Assembly: GCA_910586095.1 (NCBI GenBank)
Contig: CAJUHQ010000164.1
Coordinates: 1 to 5,621, forward strand
Direction of reading: 5' to 3'
Length of the DNA stretch: 5,621 nucleotides
Origin: an uncultured Lachnospiraceae bacterium
Lineage (GTDB): Bacteria > Bacillota > Clostridia > Lachnospirales > Lachnospiraceae
A program made the position numbers and the translations under genes. This document shows positions 1-5,621 of this stretch, piece by piece (positions within the stretch are counted from its first letter, which is position 1; every line of letters starts with the position of its first letter). Below the pieces are notes generated by a model that was given only the letters and a program-made list of their open reading frames with translations, did not search any database and had not been told where the DNA came from.

Positions 1-2228
1 ACCATATTCTGTGCCGTTTGTTTAATCGTACCATCCTCCTCAATTCCCTCTAGAAGATATTGAGCCCCAATATTGGAAGTCATAATCAAAATAGTATTTT
101 TAAAATCTACTGTTCTGCCTTGGGAATCTGTAATACGCCCGTCATCTAGTACTTGCAACAATACATTAAACACATCTGGATGAGCCTTTTCAATTTCATC
201 AAAAAGTACAACACTATAAGGTTTTCTTCTAACAGCTTCTGTTAATTGTCCTCCTTCATCATAGCCAACATATCCAGGAGGTGCTCCGATAAGGCGTGAC
301 ACAGAATATTTCTCCATATATTCACTCATATCAATCCGCACCATATTATTCTCATCATCAAACAAGGAAGCAGCAAGAGCCTTTGCAAGCTCTGTCTTTC
401 CTACGCCTGTTGGGCCTAAAAACAGAAAAGAACCAATTGGTTTTGTTGGATCTTTGATCCCTGCCTTAGAGCGAATAATTGCCTCTGTTACTTTTGTCAC
501 ACCTTCATCTTGGCCTACAACACGCCGATGTAACTCATCATCCAAATGCAATGTTTTATTGCGTTCACTCTCGTTTAATTTAACCACCGGAATTCCTGTC
601 CATCGTGACACAATCTTGGCAATTTCCTCCTCTGATACACTTTCATGTACCAATCTCATATTTTTGGCCTTGATTGCCTCTTCCTCAATCTCTAACTGAC
701 GCTTCATAGACGGCAACGTTCCATAGCTTAGTTCTGCTGCCTTTTCCAAATTTCCCTCACGCTGTGCAATTTGAATCTGAGAATTGACAGACTCAATTTC
801 TTCACGTAGCTTAGAAAGTTTCTCCACTGAAGTCTTCTCATTTTCCCATTGTGCTTTATGGTTGTTAAATGCTGCTTTTTCCTCGGCGAGTTCCCTTTGT
901 AAAGCTTCCAATCGTTCTTGGCTCAATCGATCCTCTTCTTTTTTTAGTGCCGCCTCCTCGATCTCCATCTGCATAATACGACGTTGCATTTCATCTAATT
1001 CTGTCGGCATCGAATCCAGCTCTGTTTTAATCAATGCACATGCCTCATCCACTAAATCAATCGCTTTATCTGGCAAAAATCGATCTGTAATATAACGATT
1101 GGACAAAACTGCCGCACTCACAAGAGCATTATCCATAATCTTGACACCATGAAACACCTCATAGCGCTCCTTTAGACCTCTCAAAATACTAATAGTATCC
1201 TCAACTGTCGGCTCATTCACCATCACAGGCTGAAACCGTCGTTCTAGTGCAGGATCTTTCTCAATATATTGCCTATATTCATCTAATGTCGTTGCCCCAA
1301 TACAATGCAATTCTCCTCTTGCAAGCATTGGTTTGAGCATATTACCTGCATCCAATGCGCCATCTGTCTTGCCTGCTCCCACAATTGTATGAAGCTCATC
1401 AATAAAAAGAATAATCTGTCCATCACTTTCTTTGACATCTTCCAACACAGCTTTTAGACGTTCCTCAAATTCTCCTCGGTATTTTGCACCTGCAACTAAT
1501 GCTCCCATATCCAATGCAAAGATTTTTTTATCCTTTAGCCCTTGTGGTACATCGCCTCTCACAATACGTTGTGCAAGTCCTTCTACTACTGCTGTCTTAC
1601 CTACACCTGGTTCACCAATCAAGACTGGATTGTTCTTTGTCTTTCGCGACAAAATACGAATAATATTGCGAATCTCATGATCTCTACCTATCACGGGATC
1701 TAGTTTCTGTTGTCTTGCTTTCTCCACTAGATCCTGACCATACTTTTCTAATGTATCATATGTTGCTTCTGGATTATCACTTGTGACTCTCTGATTACCA
1801 CGTACTTCAGAGAGTGCTTTGAGAAATCTCTCTCTAGTAATTCCATACTCTCTAAAAATTTCCTTGAGTTCTCGATTAGGGTTTTGTAGTAGAGATAAAA
1901 ATAAATGTTCTACAGATACATATTCATCCCCCATGCGTTTTGCTTCATCCTCTGCATGAATCAATGCCTTATTAAGATATTGTCCTACATAGGGTTGCCC
2001 ACCTTGAACTTTTACTCGCTTCTCTAATGCCTTTTGAACTCTACCTGTAAAATATTCTTTATTGATTTCCATCTTTTCTATCAGTTTTAGAATCAAACTA
2101 TCTTCAATTGTCAAAAGTGCATAGAGAAGATGTTCTTGTTCAAGTTCCTGATTACCATATTCCACAGCAAGTTTTTCGCAGTTATTGACTGCCTCTATTG
2201 ATTTTTGCGTAAATCGTTGAATATTCAT
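1..2228 (-). CDS. clpB: ATP-dependent chaperone ClpB (Hsp100 disaggregase), C-terminus cut off by window edge
   Basis: ClpB is a cytoplasmic hexameric AAA+ machine that, with DnaK/DnaJ/GrpE, threads aggregated proteins through its pore to rescue them. The frame is open for 742 codons from the ATG at 2228 to the window edge; family members are about 860 residues, so roughly the last 115 are missing. Visible in order: a Clp N-domain (about 1-145); AAA+ domain 1 with Walker A GEPGVGKT (205-212), pore loop KYRGEFEER (Tyr250), Walker B FIDE (Asp277, Glu278) and arginine pair RR (330-331); the long charged coiled-coil M-domain typical of ClpB (about 400-525); and AAA+ domain 2 with Walker A GPTGVGKT (605-612), pore loop GYVGYDEGG (Tyr653) and Walker B FDE (Asp677, Glu678). 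Numbering nearly matches E. coli ClpB. All catalytic residues in view are intact and no frameshift was seen. The long M-domain argues against ClpC or ClpE. The start is supported by a strong AAGGAGG 7 nt upstream. It is transcribed divergently from the 2530 gene. Confidence 0.97.
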   Translation of the reverse strand, partial: MNIQRFTQKSIEAVNNCEKLAVEYGNQELEQEHLLYALLTIEDSLILKLIEKMEINKEYFTGRVQKALEKRVKVQGGQPYVGQYLNKALIHAEDEAKRMGDEYVSVEHLFLSLLQNPNRELKEIFREYGITRERFLKALSEVRGNQRVTSDNPEATYDTLEKYGQDLVEKARQQKLDPVIGRDHEIRNIIRILSRKTKNNPVLIGEPGVGKTAVVEGLAQRIVRGDVPQGLKDKKIFALDMGALVAGAKYRGEFEERLKAVLEDVKESDGQIILFIDELHTIVGAGKTDGALDAGNMLKPMLARGELHCIGATTLDEYRQYIEKDPALERRFQPVMVNEPTVEDTISILRGLKERYEVFHGVKIMDNALVSAAVLSNRYITDRFLPDKAIDLVDEACALIKTELDSMPTELDEMQRRIMQMEIEEAALKKEEDRLSQERLEALQRELAEEKAAFNNHKAQWENEKTSVEKLSKLREEIESVNSQIQIAQREGNLEKAAELSYGTLPSMKRQLEIEEEAIKAKNMRLVHESVSEEEIAKIVSRWTGIPVVKLNESERNKTLHLDDELHRRVVGQDEGVTKVTEAIIRSKAGIKDPTKPIGSFLFLGPTGVGKTELAKALAASLFDDENNMVRIDMSEYMEKYSVSRLIGAPPGYVGYDEGGQLTEAVRRKPYSVVLFDEIEKAHPDVFNVLLQVLDDGRITDSQGRTVDFKNTILIMTSNIGAQYLLEGIEEDGTIKQTAQNM

Positions 2229-2235
2229 AAACCAT

Positions 2236-2242
2236 CCTCCTT
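2236..2242 (-). promoter_or_regulatory. clpB ribosome binding site
   Basis: On the minus strand this reads AAGGAGG, a near-perfect Shine-Dalgarno sequence ending 7 nt before the ATG at 2228. It fixes the clpB start and predicts efficient translation. Confidence 0.9.
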
Positions 2243-2261
2243 CTTAGCAATAATTGTTTTA

Positions 2262-2369
2262 TTTGTTCTATACTAACTATAACACTATTTTTTTTATTGT
2301 CAATTTAGTTTATACATTTATAACTATTTTTATTTTTGCTTTATCATTATAGCACTATTTTGTTCTATA
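2262..2369 (-). repeat. Short direct repeats around the two clpB promoters
   Basis: Two modules each occur twice on the minus strand. The 15-mer AAATAGTGYTATART, which contains the extended -10, is at 2346-2360 and 2276-2290, exactly 70 bp apart with two differences. The 11-mer TATAGAACAAA is at 2359-2369 and 2262-2272, identical in both copies. The module order differs: the 11-mer precedes the -10 of P2 but follows the -10 of P1. This suggests an old local duplication or a shared recognition sequence, although AT-rich DNA makes short repeats less surprising. Confidence 0.6.
2276..2303 (-). promoter_or_regulatory. clpB proximal promoter P1 (sigma-A type)
   Basis: On the minus strand a perfect -35 TTGACA (2298-2303) is followed by a 16-bp spacer and a -10 TATAGT (2276-2281). 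The -10 is preceded by TGT, giving an extended -10 (TGnTATAGT). Transcription would start near 2269, leaving a leader of about 40 nt that includes the AAGGAGG ribosome binding site. The match is seen in the sequence; use of the promoter is inferred. Confidence 0.75.
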
Positions 2370-2374
2370 TGTAT
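2346..2374 (-). promoter_or_regulatory. clpB distal promoter P2 with perfect extended -10
   Basis: On the minus strand TGCTATAAT (2346-2354) is a perfect extended -10 element. The -35 region is poor: the best candidates around 2369-2374 match only about half of TTGACA, as expected for extended -10 promoters. The start would be near 2339, giving a leader of about 110 nt that runs through P1. A CtsR-like box lies immediately upstream, so this could be the heat-inducible promoter of the pair. Confidence 0.55.
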
Positions 2375-2375
2375 C

Positions 2376-2392
2376 TTTGACTATTTTTGTCG
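2376..2392 (-). promoter_or_regulatory. Candidate CtsR operator upstream of clpB
   Basis: The known CtsR site is a direct heptad repeat, RGTCAAA-NAN-RGTCAAA. On the minus strand this site reads CGACAAA-AAT-AGTCAAA: the second heptad is perfect, the first has two mismatches, and the spacer fits. It directly abuts the -35 position of P2, where a bound repressor would block RNA polymerase. CtsR controls clp genes including clpB in several Firmicutes. The AT-rich setting raises the chance of a random match, and ctsR itself is not in the window. Confidence 0.45.
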
Positions 2393-2485
2393 CAGCACAA
2401 AATTTTACATAAAACTATAAATATTTAAGTATTTCACACAATTTTATTAATTTTCATTTTTATTCTACCGATATTATAAAATATG

Positions 2486-2494
2486 TGGTAAAAT
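2486..2494 (+). promoter_or_regulatory. Candidate extended -10 promoter of the 187-residue protein gene
   Basis: TGGTAAAAT fits TGnTATAAT with one mismatch and would start transcription near 2501, giving a leader of about 29 nt. No good -35 lies at the expected distance. An alternative is TTTTCA (2451-2456) with TATAAA (2475-2480) at an 18-bp spacing. One of these probably serves the gene, but the AT-rich context makes the choice uncertain. Confidence 0.4.
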
Positions 2495-2529
2495 AAATTG
2501 AATAGAATTTTCGAAAGATGGTGTAAAGA

Positions 2530-3093
2530 ATGATGGATCCAGCCACAGCTTATTTTCTTAAAAAATATTATCCCCATGTTATAAAGTGGTGGTTAGTACT
2601 CTATAATCCCGATGCAGTTCGGATATGGCCTTCTAAGGCTGAAGAGGAAGAAGCTTTGCGAATTGAAGCTGAAGAAGCAGAACGTTTAGCGCTTGAAGCT
2701 CCTGACCCTGAATCATCTGATAATGATCTGCTAACGCCAACATCTAATTATGACATGACAGGTACAGATTCTGCCTTCAATGCTACTACCGGTTCCTATT
2801 CTGGTTTATACGGGCAGAAACCTCTCGATGCTCAGACACAAGAAACTCTAAACGCCATTATGAGTATATCTAGCAATCAAAGCAACATTGATTCGTTACT
2901 GTTTGGCGATAATCTAAGGCATATTCCACGCACGCCTCCCGATGAGGTAATTCTCCCACCTGAGCAAAATGATATTATAGATGAAGCAAATGCTATCTAT
3001 GAACGACTCCTTCGGGAAGCAGCAGAGGACGAAGCAAAAAAACAACTTGAAATAGAAAATGCAAAAAAACAGTATGACAATCAATTGTCCTAA
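2530..3093 (+). CDS. Hypothetical acidic protein, 187 residues, family not recognised
   Basis: I do not recognise a family, so no function is proposed. The protein has about 35 acidic and 16 basic residues and no cysteine. The N-terminal 35 residues are aromatic and partly basic (YFLKKYYPHVIKWW at 8-21, then VLYNPDAVRIWPS). This is not a clear signal peptide or membrane segment, but it could be a small folded or docking element. Residues 36-57 are a Glu/Ala-rich probable helix; 58-100 are Ser/Thr/Asp/Gly/Tyr-rich and probably disordered; 101-150 are polar and proline-containing; 151-185 form a second charged helix, likely coiled coil. The start is one of two adjacent ATGs (2530 or 2533). Stop codon TAA at 2524-2526 excludes a longer frame from nearby upstream starts. 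The ribosome binding site is weak (GGTG, 2520-2523). The gene looks real: it has its own candidate promoter, sits between divergent clpB and convergent porB, and ends 10 nt before a strong terminator. It is probably monocistronic. Confidence 0.8.
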   Translation: MMDPATAYFLKKYYPHVIKWWLVLYNPDAVRIWPSKAEEEEALRIEAEEAERLALEAPDPESSDNDLLTPTSNYDMTGTDSAFNATTGSYSGLYGQKPLDAQTQETLNAIMSISSNQSNIDSLLFGDNLRHIPRTPPDEVILPPEQNDIIDEANAIYERLLREAAEDEAKKQLEIENAKKQYDNQLS

Positions 3094-3098
3094 CAATT
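3083..3098. repeat. Small inverted repeat spanning the stop codon of the 187-residue gene
   Basis: AATTGT-CCTA-ACAATT is a perfect 6-bp inverted repeat with a 4-nt loop covering the TAA at 3091-3093. The AT-rich stem would be weak and has no run of T directly after it. It may be incidental or a minor accessory to the strong terminator that follows. Confidence 0.4.
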
Positions 3099-3103
3099 TA
3101 CAA

Positions 3104-3133
3104 TAAAAATGCAGGAGTTTTCCTGCATTTTTA
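3104..3133. terminator. Bidirectional intrinsic terminator between convergent genes
   Basis: This is a perfect 13-bp stem (3104-3116 with 3121-3133) around a GTTT loop. The core is ATGCAGGA/TCCTGCAT, with an A-run on the left flank and a T-run on the right. Read on either strand, the hairpin is followed by a U-rich tract, so it can end the plus-strand gene (stop at 3093) and the minus-strand por operon (stop at 3179) alike. Confidence 0.88.
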
Positions 3134-3178
3134 TCATTCCATATTTTTCCAATTGTTTAATAGTAGTTTTTGACCACT

Positions 3179-4117
3179 TTAGTTGCATTTGTTTCTAAGC
3201 TCTTCCCATCTCTTATCAATTTCTAACTGAATCTGAGCAATCAGCTCTTCATTTTCTTTTTTAAATAGATGCCGAAACCGCCTTTGAGGCCTCAAAAACT
3301 CTTCAATGGGCATTTTCTTCTTTGGCTCATAACTTAATATCCACTTGCCTTCCATCACTTCAAACAGCGGCCAATAACATGTATCTACAGCCATCTTACA
3401 GATATTCATCATCTCACTAGGTTCATATCCCCATCCACGTGGACAAGGTGACATCACATTGAGAAAGGCAGCTCCTGGAGTATATATTGCTTTCTGTGCC
3501 TTTGTGTACAAATCTTTAAAATTGGCGGTGAAGGTACTTTGCCCGACATAGGCTACATGATGTTGTGCAATAATAGCAGCAAGATCCTTTCTTACCTGAA
3601 CTTTGCCCGCAGAAGCTTTTCCCGCTGGTGTAGTAGTAGTATCTGCATACTGCGGTGTCGCAGAGGATCTTTGTGTACCTGTATTCATATATGCACCATT
3701 ATCATAACATACATATACCATATCATGCCCGCGTTCCATGGCTCCTGAGAGCGATTGGAAACCAATATCATAAGTTCCGCCATCCCCACCAAATGTAATA
3801 AACTTAAACGTGTCTTGTATCTTTCCCTTTTTCTTGAGAACGTTATAGGCAGTCTCCACACCAGAAAGAGTTGCTCCTGCATTTTCAAATGCATTGTGAA
3901 TATAACTATCCTCGTACGCTGTGTAGGGATACATAAAGGAGGATACCTCCAAACAACCTGTGGCATTGCCAATCACTGCTCTATCCCCTTCTTTTAGTGC
4001 GCGAAGCACTGTGCGCACAGTAATGGTACCACCACATCCCGCACACATTCTATGGCCTGGGGCTAAACGCTCTGGTTTGCTCATTACTTCCTTAAAATTA
4101 TATGTTGTTCGCTCCAT
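3179..4117 (-). CDS. porB: Pyruvate:ferredoxin oxidoreductase beta subunit (PorB)
   Basis: The beta subunit binds thiamine diphosphate and a proximal 4Fe-4S cluster. With PorA it forms the site where pyruvate and CoA become acetyl-CoA and CO2, with electrons passed towards ferredoxin in the cytoplasm. The 312 residues are full length for the family. The four cluster cysteines expected in this family are visible: Cys25 and Cys28 (CAGC), Cys55 (TGC) and Cys225 (SPCPRGW). The thiamine diphosphate/Mg motif is GDGGT at 111-115, followed by DNGAYMN at 139-145. The start at 4117 has TCCTCC-complement GGAGGA 9 nt upstream, inside the end of porA. It lies 2 nt after the porA stop and is the last gene of the operon, ending before the terminator at 3104-3133. 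Specificity for pyruvate rather than another 2-oxoacid rests on the similarity of the whole set to Por enzymes such as the Thermotoga one. Confidence 0.93.
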   Translation of the reverse strand: MERTTYNFKEVMSKPERLAPGHRMCAGCGGTITVRTVLRALKEGDRAVIGNATGCLEVSSFMYPYTAYEDSYIHNAFENAGATLSGVETAYNVLKKKGKIQDTFKFITFGGDGGTYDIGFQSLSGAMERGHDMVYVCYDNGAYMNTGTQRSSATPQYADTTTTPAGKASAGKVQVRKDLAAIIAQHHVAYVGQSTFTANFKDLYTKAQKAIYTPGAAFLNVMSPCPRGWGYEPSEMMNICKMAVDTCYWPLFEVMEGKWILSYEPKKKMPIEEFLRPQRRFRHLFKKENEELIAQIQLEIDKRWEELRNKCN

Positions 4118-4119
4118 AT

Positions 4120-5325
4120 CTATTTTTCCTCCTGCAATGTACCTTCACGCAACCCTATATACTCATACATCCCTGTGACAATATGCGTCCTAGCAATCGT
4201 TTCTAGATTGTCATAGATCTTTTCAAAATCAGAGACAGTGATATCACGACCACCAAGACCATAGAAATAATTGACAACCTGTGCAGTACCATGTGCCTGA
4301 TACATCGCAGCGCGCACCTCTGCCCCAAGTGGTCCGCTTGTCGCTGAAAACATCTCACTTCGATCCATAATTGCAACTGCTTTTACCTTTGAGAGTGCCT
4401 CTGCAATTTCTTTTTCTGGAAATGGTCTAAATACGCGGATCTTAATCAACCCTACTTTTTTTCCTGTTGTATTTCTAATCTGTTCCACGGCCGCTTTGCA
4501 TGTACCCGCAGCAGACCCAATAATTACTACTGCGTACTCGGCATCTTCCATCTTATATTCCTCAAAAAAGCTATATGTACGTCCTGTCATCTCTTTAAAC
4601 TTTGCTGCAACCTCAAGGATGACCTGTCTGGCTTGAATCATTGCTTGTCTTTGTCCGCGCTTTGTCTCCATGTAATAATTTGATACTGCATAGGGTCCTA
4701 CAGCCATTCGCTCTGTAGGATGAAGCAAATAGTGTTCTGGTTCATATTCACCCACAAAACACTTTACCTTGTCATCCTCCACCAAAAAGATATTTTCTAC
4801 CCCATGACTTGTAATAAAACCATCCTGACATACCATTACAGGCAACTGCACTCGTTTGTCCTCTGCTATTGGAAATGCCTGAATATAATTGTCATAGACT
4901 TCTTGATTGGACTCCGCATAAATCTGTATCCATCCTGAATCTCGTGCGCCCATACTGTCTGAATGATCTGCATTGATATTGATTGGGCCTGAGAGTGCTC
5001 TGTTTACCAGCGCAAGAACAATCGGTAATCTGTTTGATGCTGCCACATAAAGTTCTTCCCACATTAAAGCCATACCACAAGAAGAGGTCGCTGTAATTGC
5101 GCGTGCTCCCGCCGCACAAGCACCTACTGTTGCACTCATAGCACTGTGTTCACTCTCTACTGGAATGAATTCTGTATCGATCTCTCCATTTGCGATATAG
5201 TTCGCCACATATTGTGGGATCTCTGTAGATGGTGTAATTGGAAACGCCGGCATCACATCTGGATTAATCTGTTTGATGGCATAAGCCACAGCCTCATTTC
5301 CTGATAAACGTTCTCTAATTGCCAT
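4120..5325 (-). CDS. porA: Pyruvate:ferredoxin oxidoreductase alpha subunit (PorA)
   Basis: The alpha subunit supplies the pyrimidine-side domain for thiamine diphosphate and much of the substrate pocket. With PorB it oxidatively decarboxylates pyruvate to acetyl-CoA. The protein has 401 residues, normal for separate alpha subunits. The N-terminal domain has the substrate motif PITPSTE (29-35), VESEHSAM (56-63) with Glu59 placed like the thiamine-activating glutamate, ATSSCGMALMWEE (79-91), and RALSGPININADHSD (109-123), a stretch very like Thermotoga PorA. The C-terminal domain begins near 264 with a glycine-rich VVIIGSAAGT and RVFRPFPE (297-304). I chose the ATG at 5325, which has GGAGG 10 nt upstream, lies 2 nt after the porD stop and begins with the family-typical MAIRERLSGNEAVA. 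An ATG at 5388 is in frame, but the extra 21 residues would overlap the porD cluster region and look unlike the family. Confidence 0.93.
   Translation of the reverse strand: MAIRERLSGNEAVAYAIKQINPDVMPAFPITPSTEIPQYVANYIANGEIDTEFIPVESEHSAMSATVGACAAGARAITATSSCGMALMWEELYVAASNRLPIVLALVNRALSGPININADHSDSMGARDSGWIQIYAESNQEVYDNYIQAFPIAEDKRVQLPVMVCQDGFITSHGVENIFLVEDDKVKCFVGEYEPEHYLLHPTERMAVGPYAVSNYYMETKRGQRQAMIQARQVILEVAAKFKEMTGRTYSFFEEYKMEDAEYAVVIIGSAAGTCKAAVEQIRNTTGKKVGLIKIRVFRPFPEKEIAEALSKVKAVAIMDRSEMFSATSGPLGAEVRAAMYQAHGTAQVVNYFYGLGGRDITVSDFEKIYDNLETIARTHIVTGMYEYIGLREGTLQEEK
4127..4132 (-). promoter_or_regulatory. porB ribosome binding site inside the porA 3' end
   Basis: On the minus strand this reads GGAGGA, 9 nt before the porB ATG, and overlaps the last codons of porA. 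The arrangement favours translational coupling of the two core subunits. Confidence 0.85.
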
Positions 5326-5327
5326 TT

Positions 5328-5621
5328 TTATTTGCCCTCCCTCATACTGATCGCACCAAATGGACAGACTTTTGCACAGATACCACATCCCTTACAATGG
5401 TCATAATCAAACTCTGTTCGTTTTCCCTCTGTAACTGGAATAGACGAATCAGGACAAACAGGTGTACACATTAGACACTGTTTGCACTTTTCACTGTCCC
5501 ATACGGGAGTTGATGTTCTCCACTCTCCTGTACAGAAATCTTTTGATGTGGCAGCTTCAAATATTTGATTACCTTGTGTGATTTCCTGCCAGGGACTCTG
5601 TTCATTGATTCTGTCATAGAT
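5328..5621 (-). CDS. porD: Pyruvate:ferredoxin oxidoreductase delta subunit, 2x[4Fe-4S] ferredoxin-like (PorD), 5' end missing
   Basis: The delta subunit or domain carries electrons from the PorA/PorB core to external ferredoxin through two 4Fe-4S clusters. The frame is open from the window edge to the TAA at 5328-5330, giving 97 residues. Two ferredoxin motifs are complete: CKQCLMCTPVCP (5454-5486 with its cysteines) and CKGCGICAKVCP (5364-5396), separated by the family-typical FDYDHC approach. Before them come GEWRTSTPVWD, typical of delta N-termini, and an SPWQEI segment. No ATG, GTG or TTG occurs in frame before residue 51 of the visible part, so translation starts outside the window. Upstream must lie either a few more delta residues or a fused gamma domain. 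The porA ATG follows the stop after 2 nt, so the genes are cotranscribed. Confidence 0.92.
   Translation of the reverse strand: MYDRINEQSPWQEITQGNQIFEAATSKDFCTGEWRTSTPVWDSEKCKQCLMCTPVCPDSSIPVTEGKRTEFDYDHCKGCGICAKVCPFGAISMREGK
5336..5340 (-). promoter_or_regulatory. porA ribosome binding site, decides the porA start
   Basis: On the minus strand GGAGG (within GAGGGAGGG) ends 10 nt before the ATG at 5325. It lies in the last codons of porD and supports the 5325 start over the upstream in-frame ATG at 5388. Confidence 0.75.

Larger units (their letters stand above)
2229..2529. other. Divergent intergenic region between clpB and the 2530 gene
   Basis: This is a 301-bp stretch of very AT-rich DNA between two divergent starts. 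It holds clpB promoters P1 and P2, the CtsR-like box, the clpB ribosome binding site, a candidate promoter for the plus-strand gene and short direct repeats around the clpB promoters. The stretch from about 2393 to 2465 shows only AT-rich sequence with no convincing element. No small coding frame or structured RNA was recognised, and there is no CIRCE (HrcA) inverted repeat. Confidence 0.8.

Noticed and set aside
784..1095. Plus-strand open frame of 103 codons opposite clpB
   Set aside because: It lies wholly antisense to the clpB M-domain region, is serine-rich as expected from the reverse complement of that sequence, and has no recognisable domain or ribosome binding site. The frames at 454-699 and 1432-1680 were rejected for the same reason.
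1..2228. Annotation as ClpC or ClpE rather than ClpB
   Set aside because: The long coiled-coil M-domain, the N-terminal sequence and the near-identical numbering of catalytic residues to E. coli ClpB fit ClpB.
2346..2360. CIRCE (HrcA) operator suggested by AGTGCTA on the minus strand
   Set aside because: The partner arm TTAGCACTC is missing at the 9-bp spacing, so only a fragment of one arm matches by chance.
2562..2605. Membrane anchor or signal peptide at the start of the 187-residue protein
   Set aside because: The hydrophobic run around residues 17-25 is too short and is interrupted by Lys19; no signal peptidase site is visible.
2914..3096. Minus-strand 60-codon frame opposite the 3' end of the 187-residue gene
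   Set aside because: It overlaps the end of a better-supported gene; its Phe/Cys-rich composition is the reverse complement of Lys/Glu/Ala codons, and it has no supporting context.
3539..4178. Plus-strand frames (3539-3748, 3755-3997, 3960-4178) and a minus-strand frame (3685-3972) inside porB
   Set aside because: All overlap the intact, motif-complete porB frame and show no family features.
4720..5119. Frames at 4720-4938 (plus) and 4892-5119 (minus) inside porA
   Set aside because: They are shadows of porA, whose motifs run uninterrupted through the same bases.
3179..5621. 2-ketoisovalerate or 2-oxoglutarate ferredoxin oxidoreductase instead of the pyruvate enzyme
   Set aside because: PorA closely resembles Thermotoga-type PorA through its N-terminal domain, and the delta-alpha-beta order fits por. 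Substrate is still inferred from sequence and could not be proved here.
1..5621. CRISPR array, insertion sequence, tRNA, rRNA or prophage module
   Set aside because: No regularly spaced repeats, transposase motifs, terminal inverted repeats or tRNA/rRNA signatures were seen; gene density and content are those of ordinary core genome.

Overview
This AT-rich window looks like chromosomal DNA from an anaerobic low-GC Firmicute, most likely a clostridial (Lachnospiraceae-type) bacterium. The organism call is an inference from three things: strong AGGAGG-type ribosome binding sites, a multi-subunit pyruvate:ferredoxin oxidoreductase, and a clpB gene with a candidate CtsR box. No RNA gene, mobile element or CRISPR array was found.

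Layout. Positions 1-2228 (minus strand) hold the first 742 codons of clpB, the ATP-driven protein disaggregase. Its C-terminal end lies outside the window. Positions 2229-2529 are a very AT-rich divergent intergenic region. It carries two clpB promoters with matching extended -10 elements, a CtsR-like box beside the upstream one, and a candidate promoter for the gene on the other side. Positions 2530-3093 (plus strand) encode an unrecognised 187-residue, cysteine-free, strongly acidic protein. A near-symmetric hairpin (3104-3133) then lies between two convergent genes and can terminate transcription in both directions.

Positions 3179-5621 (minus strand) hold a tightly packed operon, transcribed porD (partial, 5' end missing), porA, porB. 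Each junction is only 2 nt. These are the ferredoxin-like delta, alpha and beta subunits of a four-subunit 2-oxoacid:ferredoxin oxidoreductase, most likely acting on pyruvate. The gamma subunit is expected just upstream, outside the window, either as its own gene or fused to delta.

The Por subunits form one enzyme that splits pyruvate to acetyl-CoA and CO2 and passes electrons to ferredoxin. PorA and PorB form the thiamine diphosphate catalytic core, and PorD relays electrons through two 4Fe-4S clusters. ClpB is an unrelated stress-response gene. The acidic protein has no visible functional link to either neighbour. It is the only gene here that I cannot place in a family, so it is the best candidate for something undescribed. 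The rest of the window is conventional core genome.
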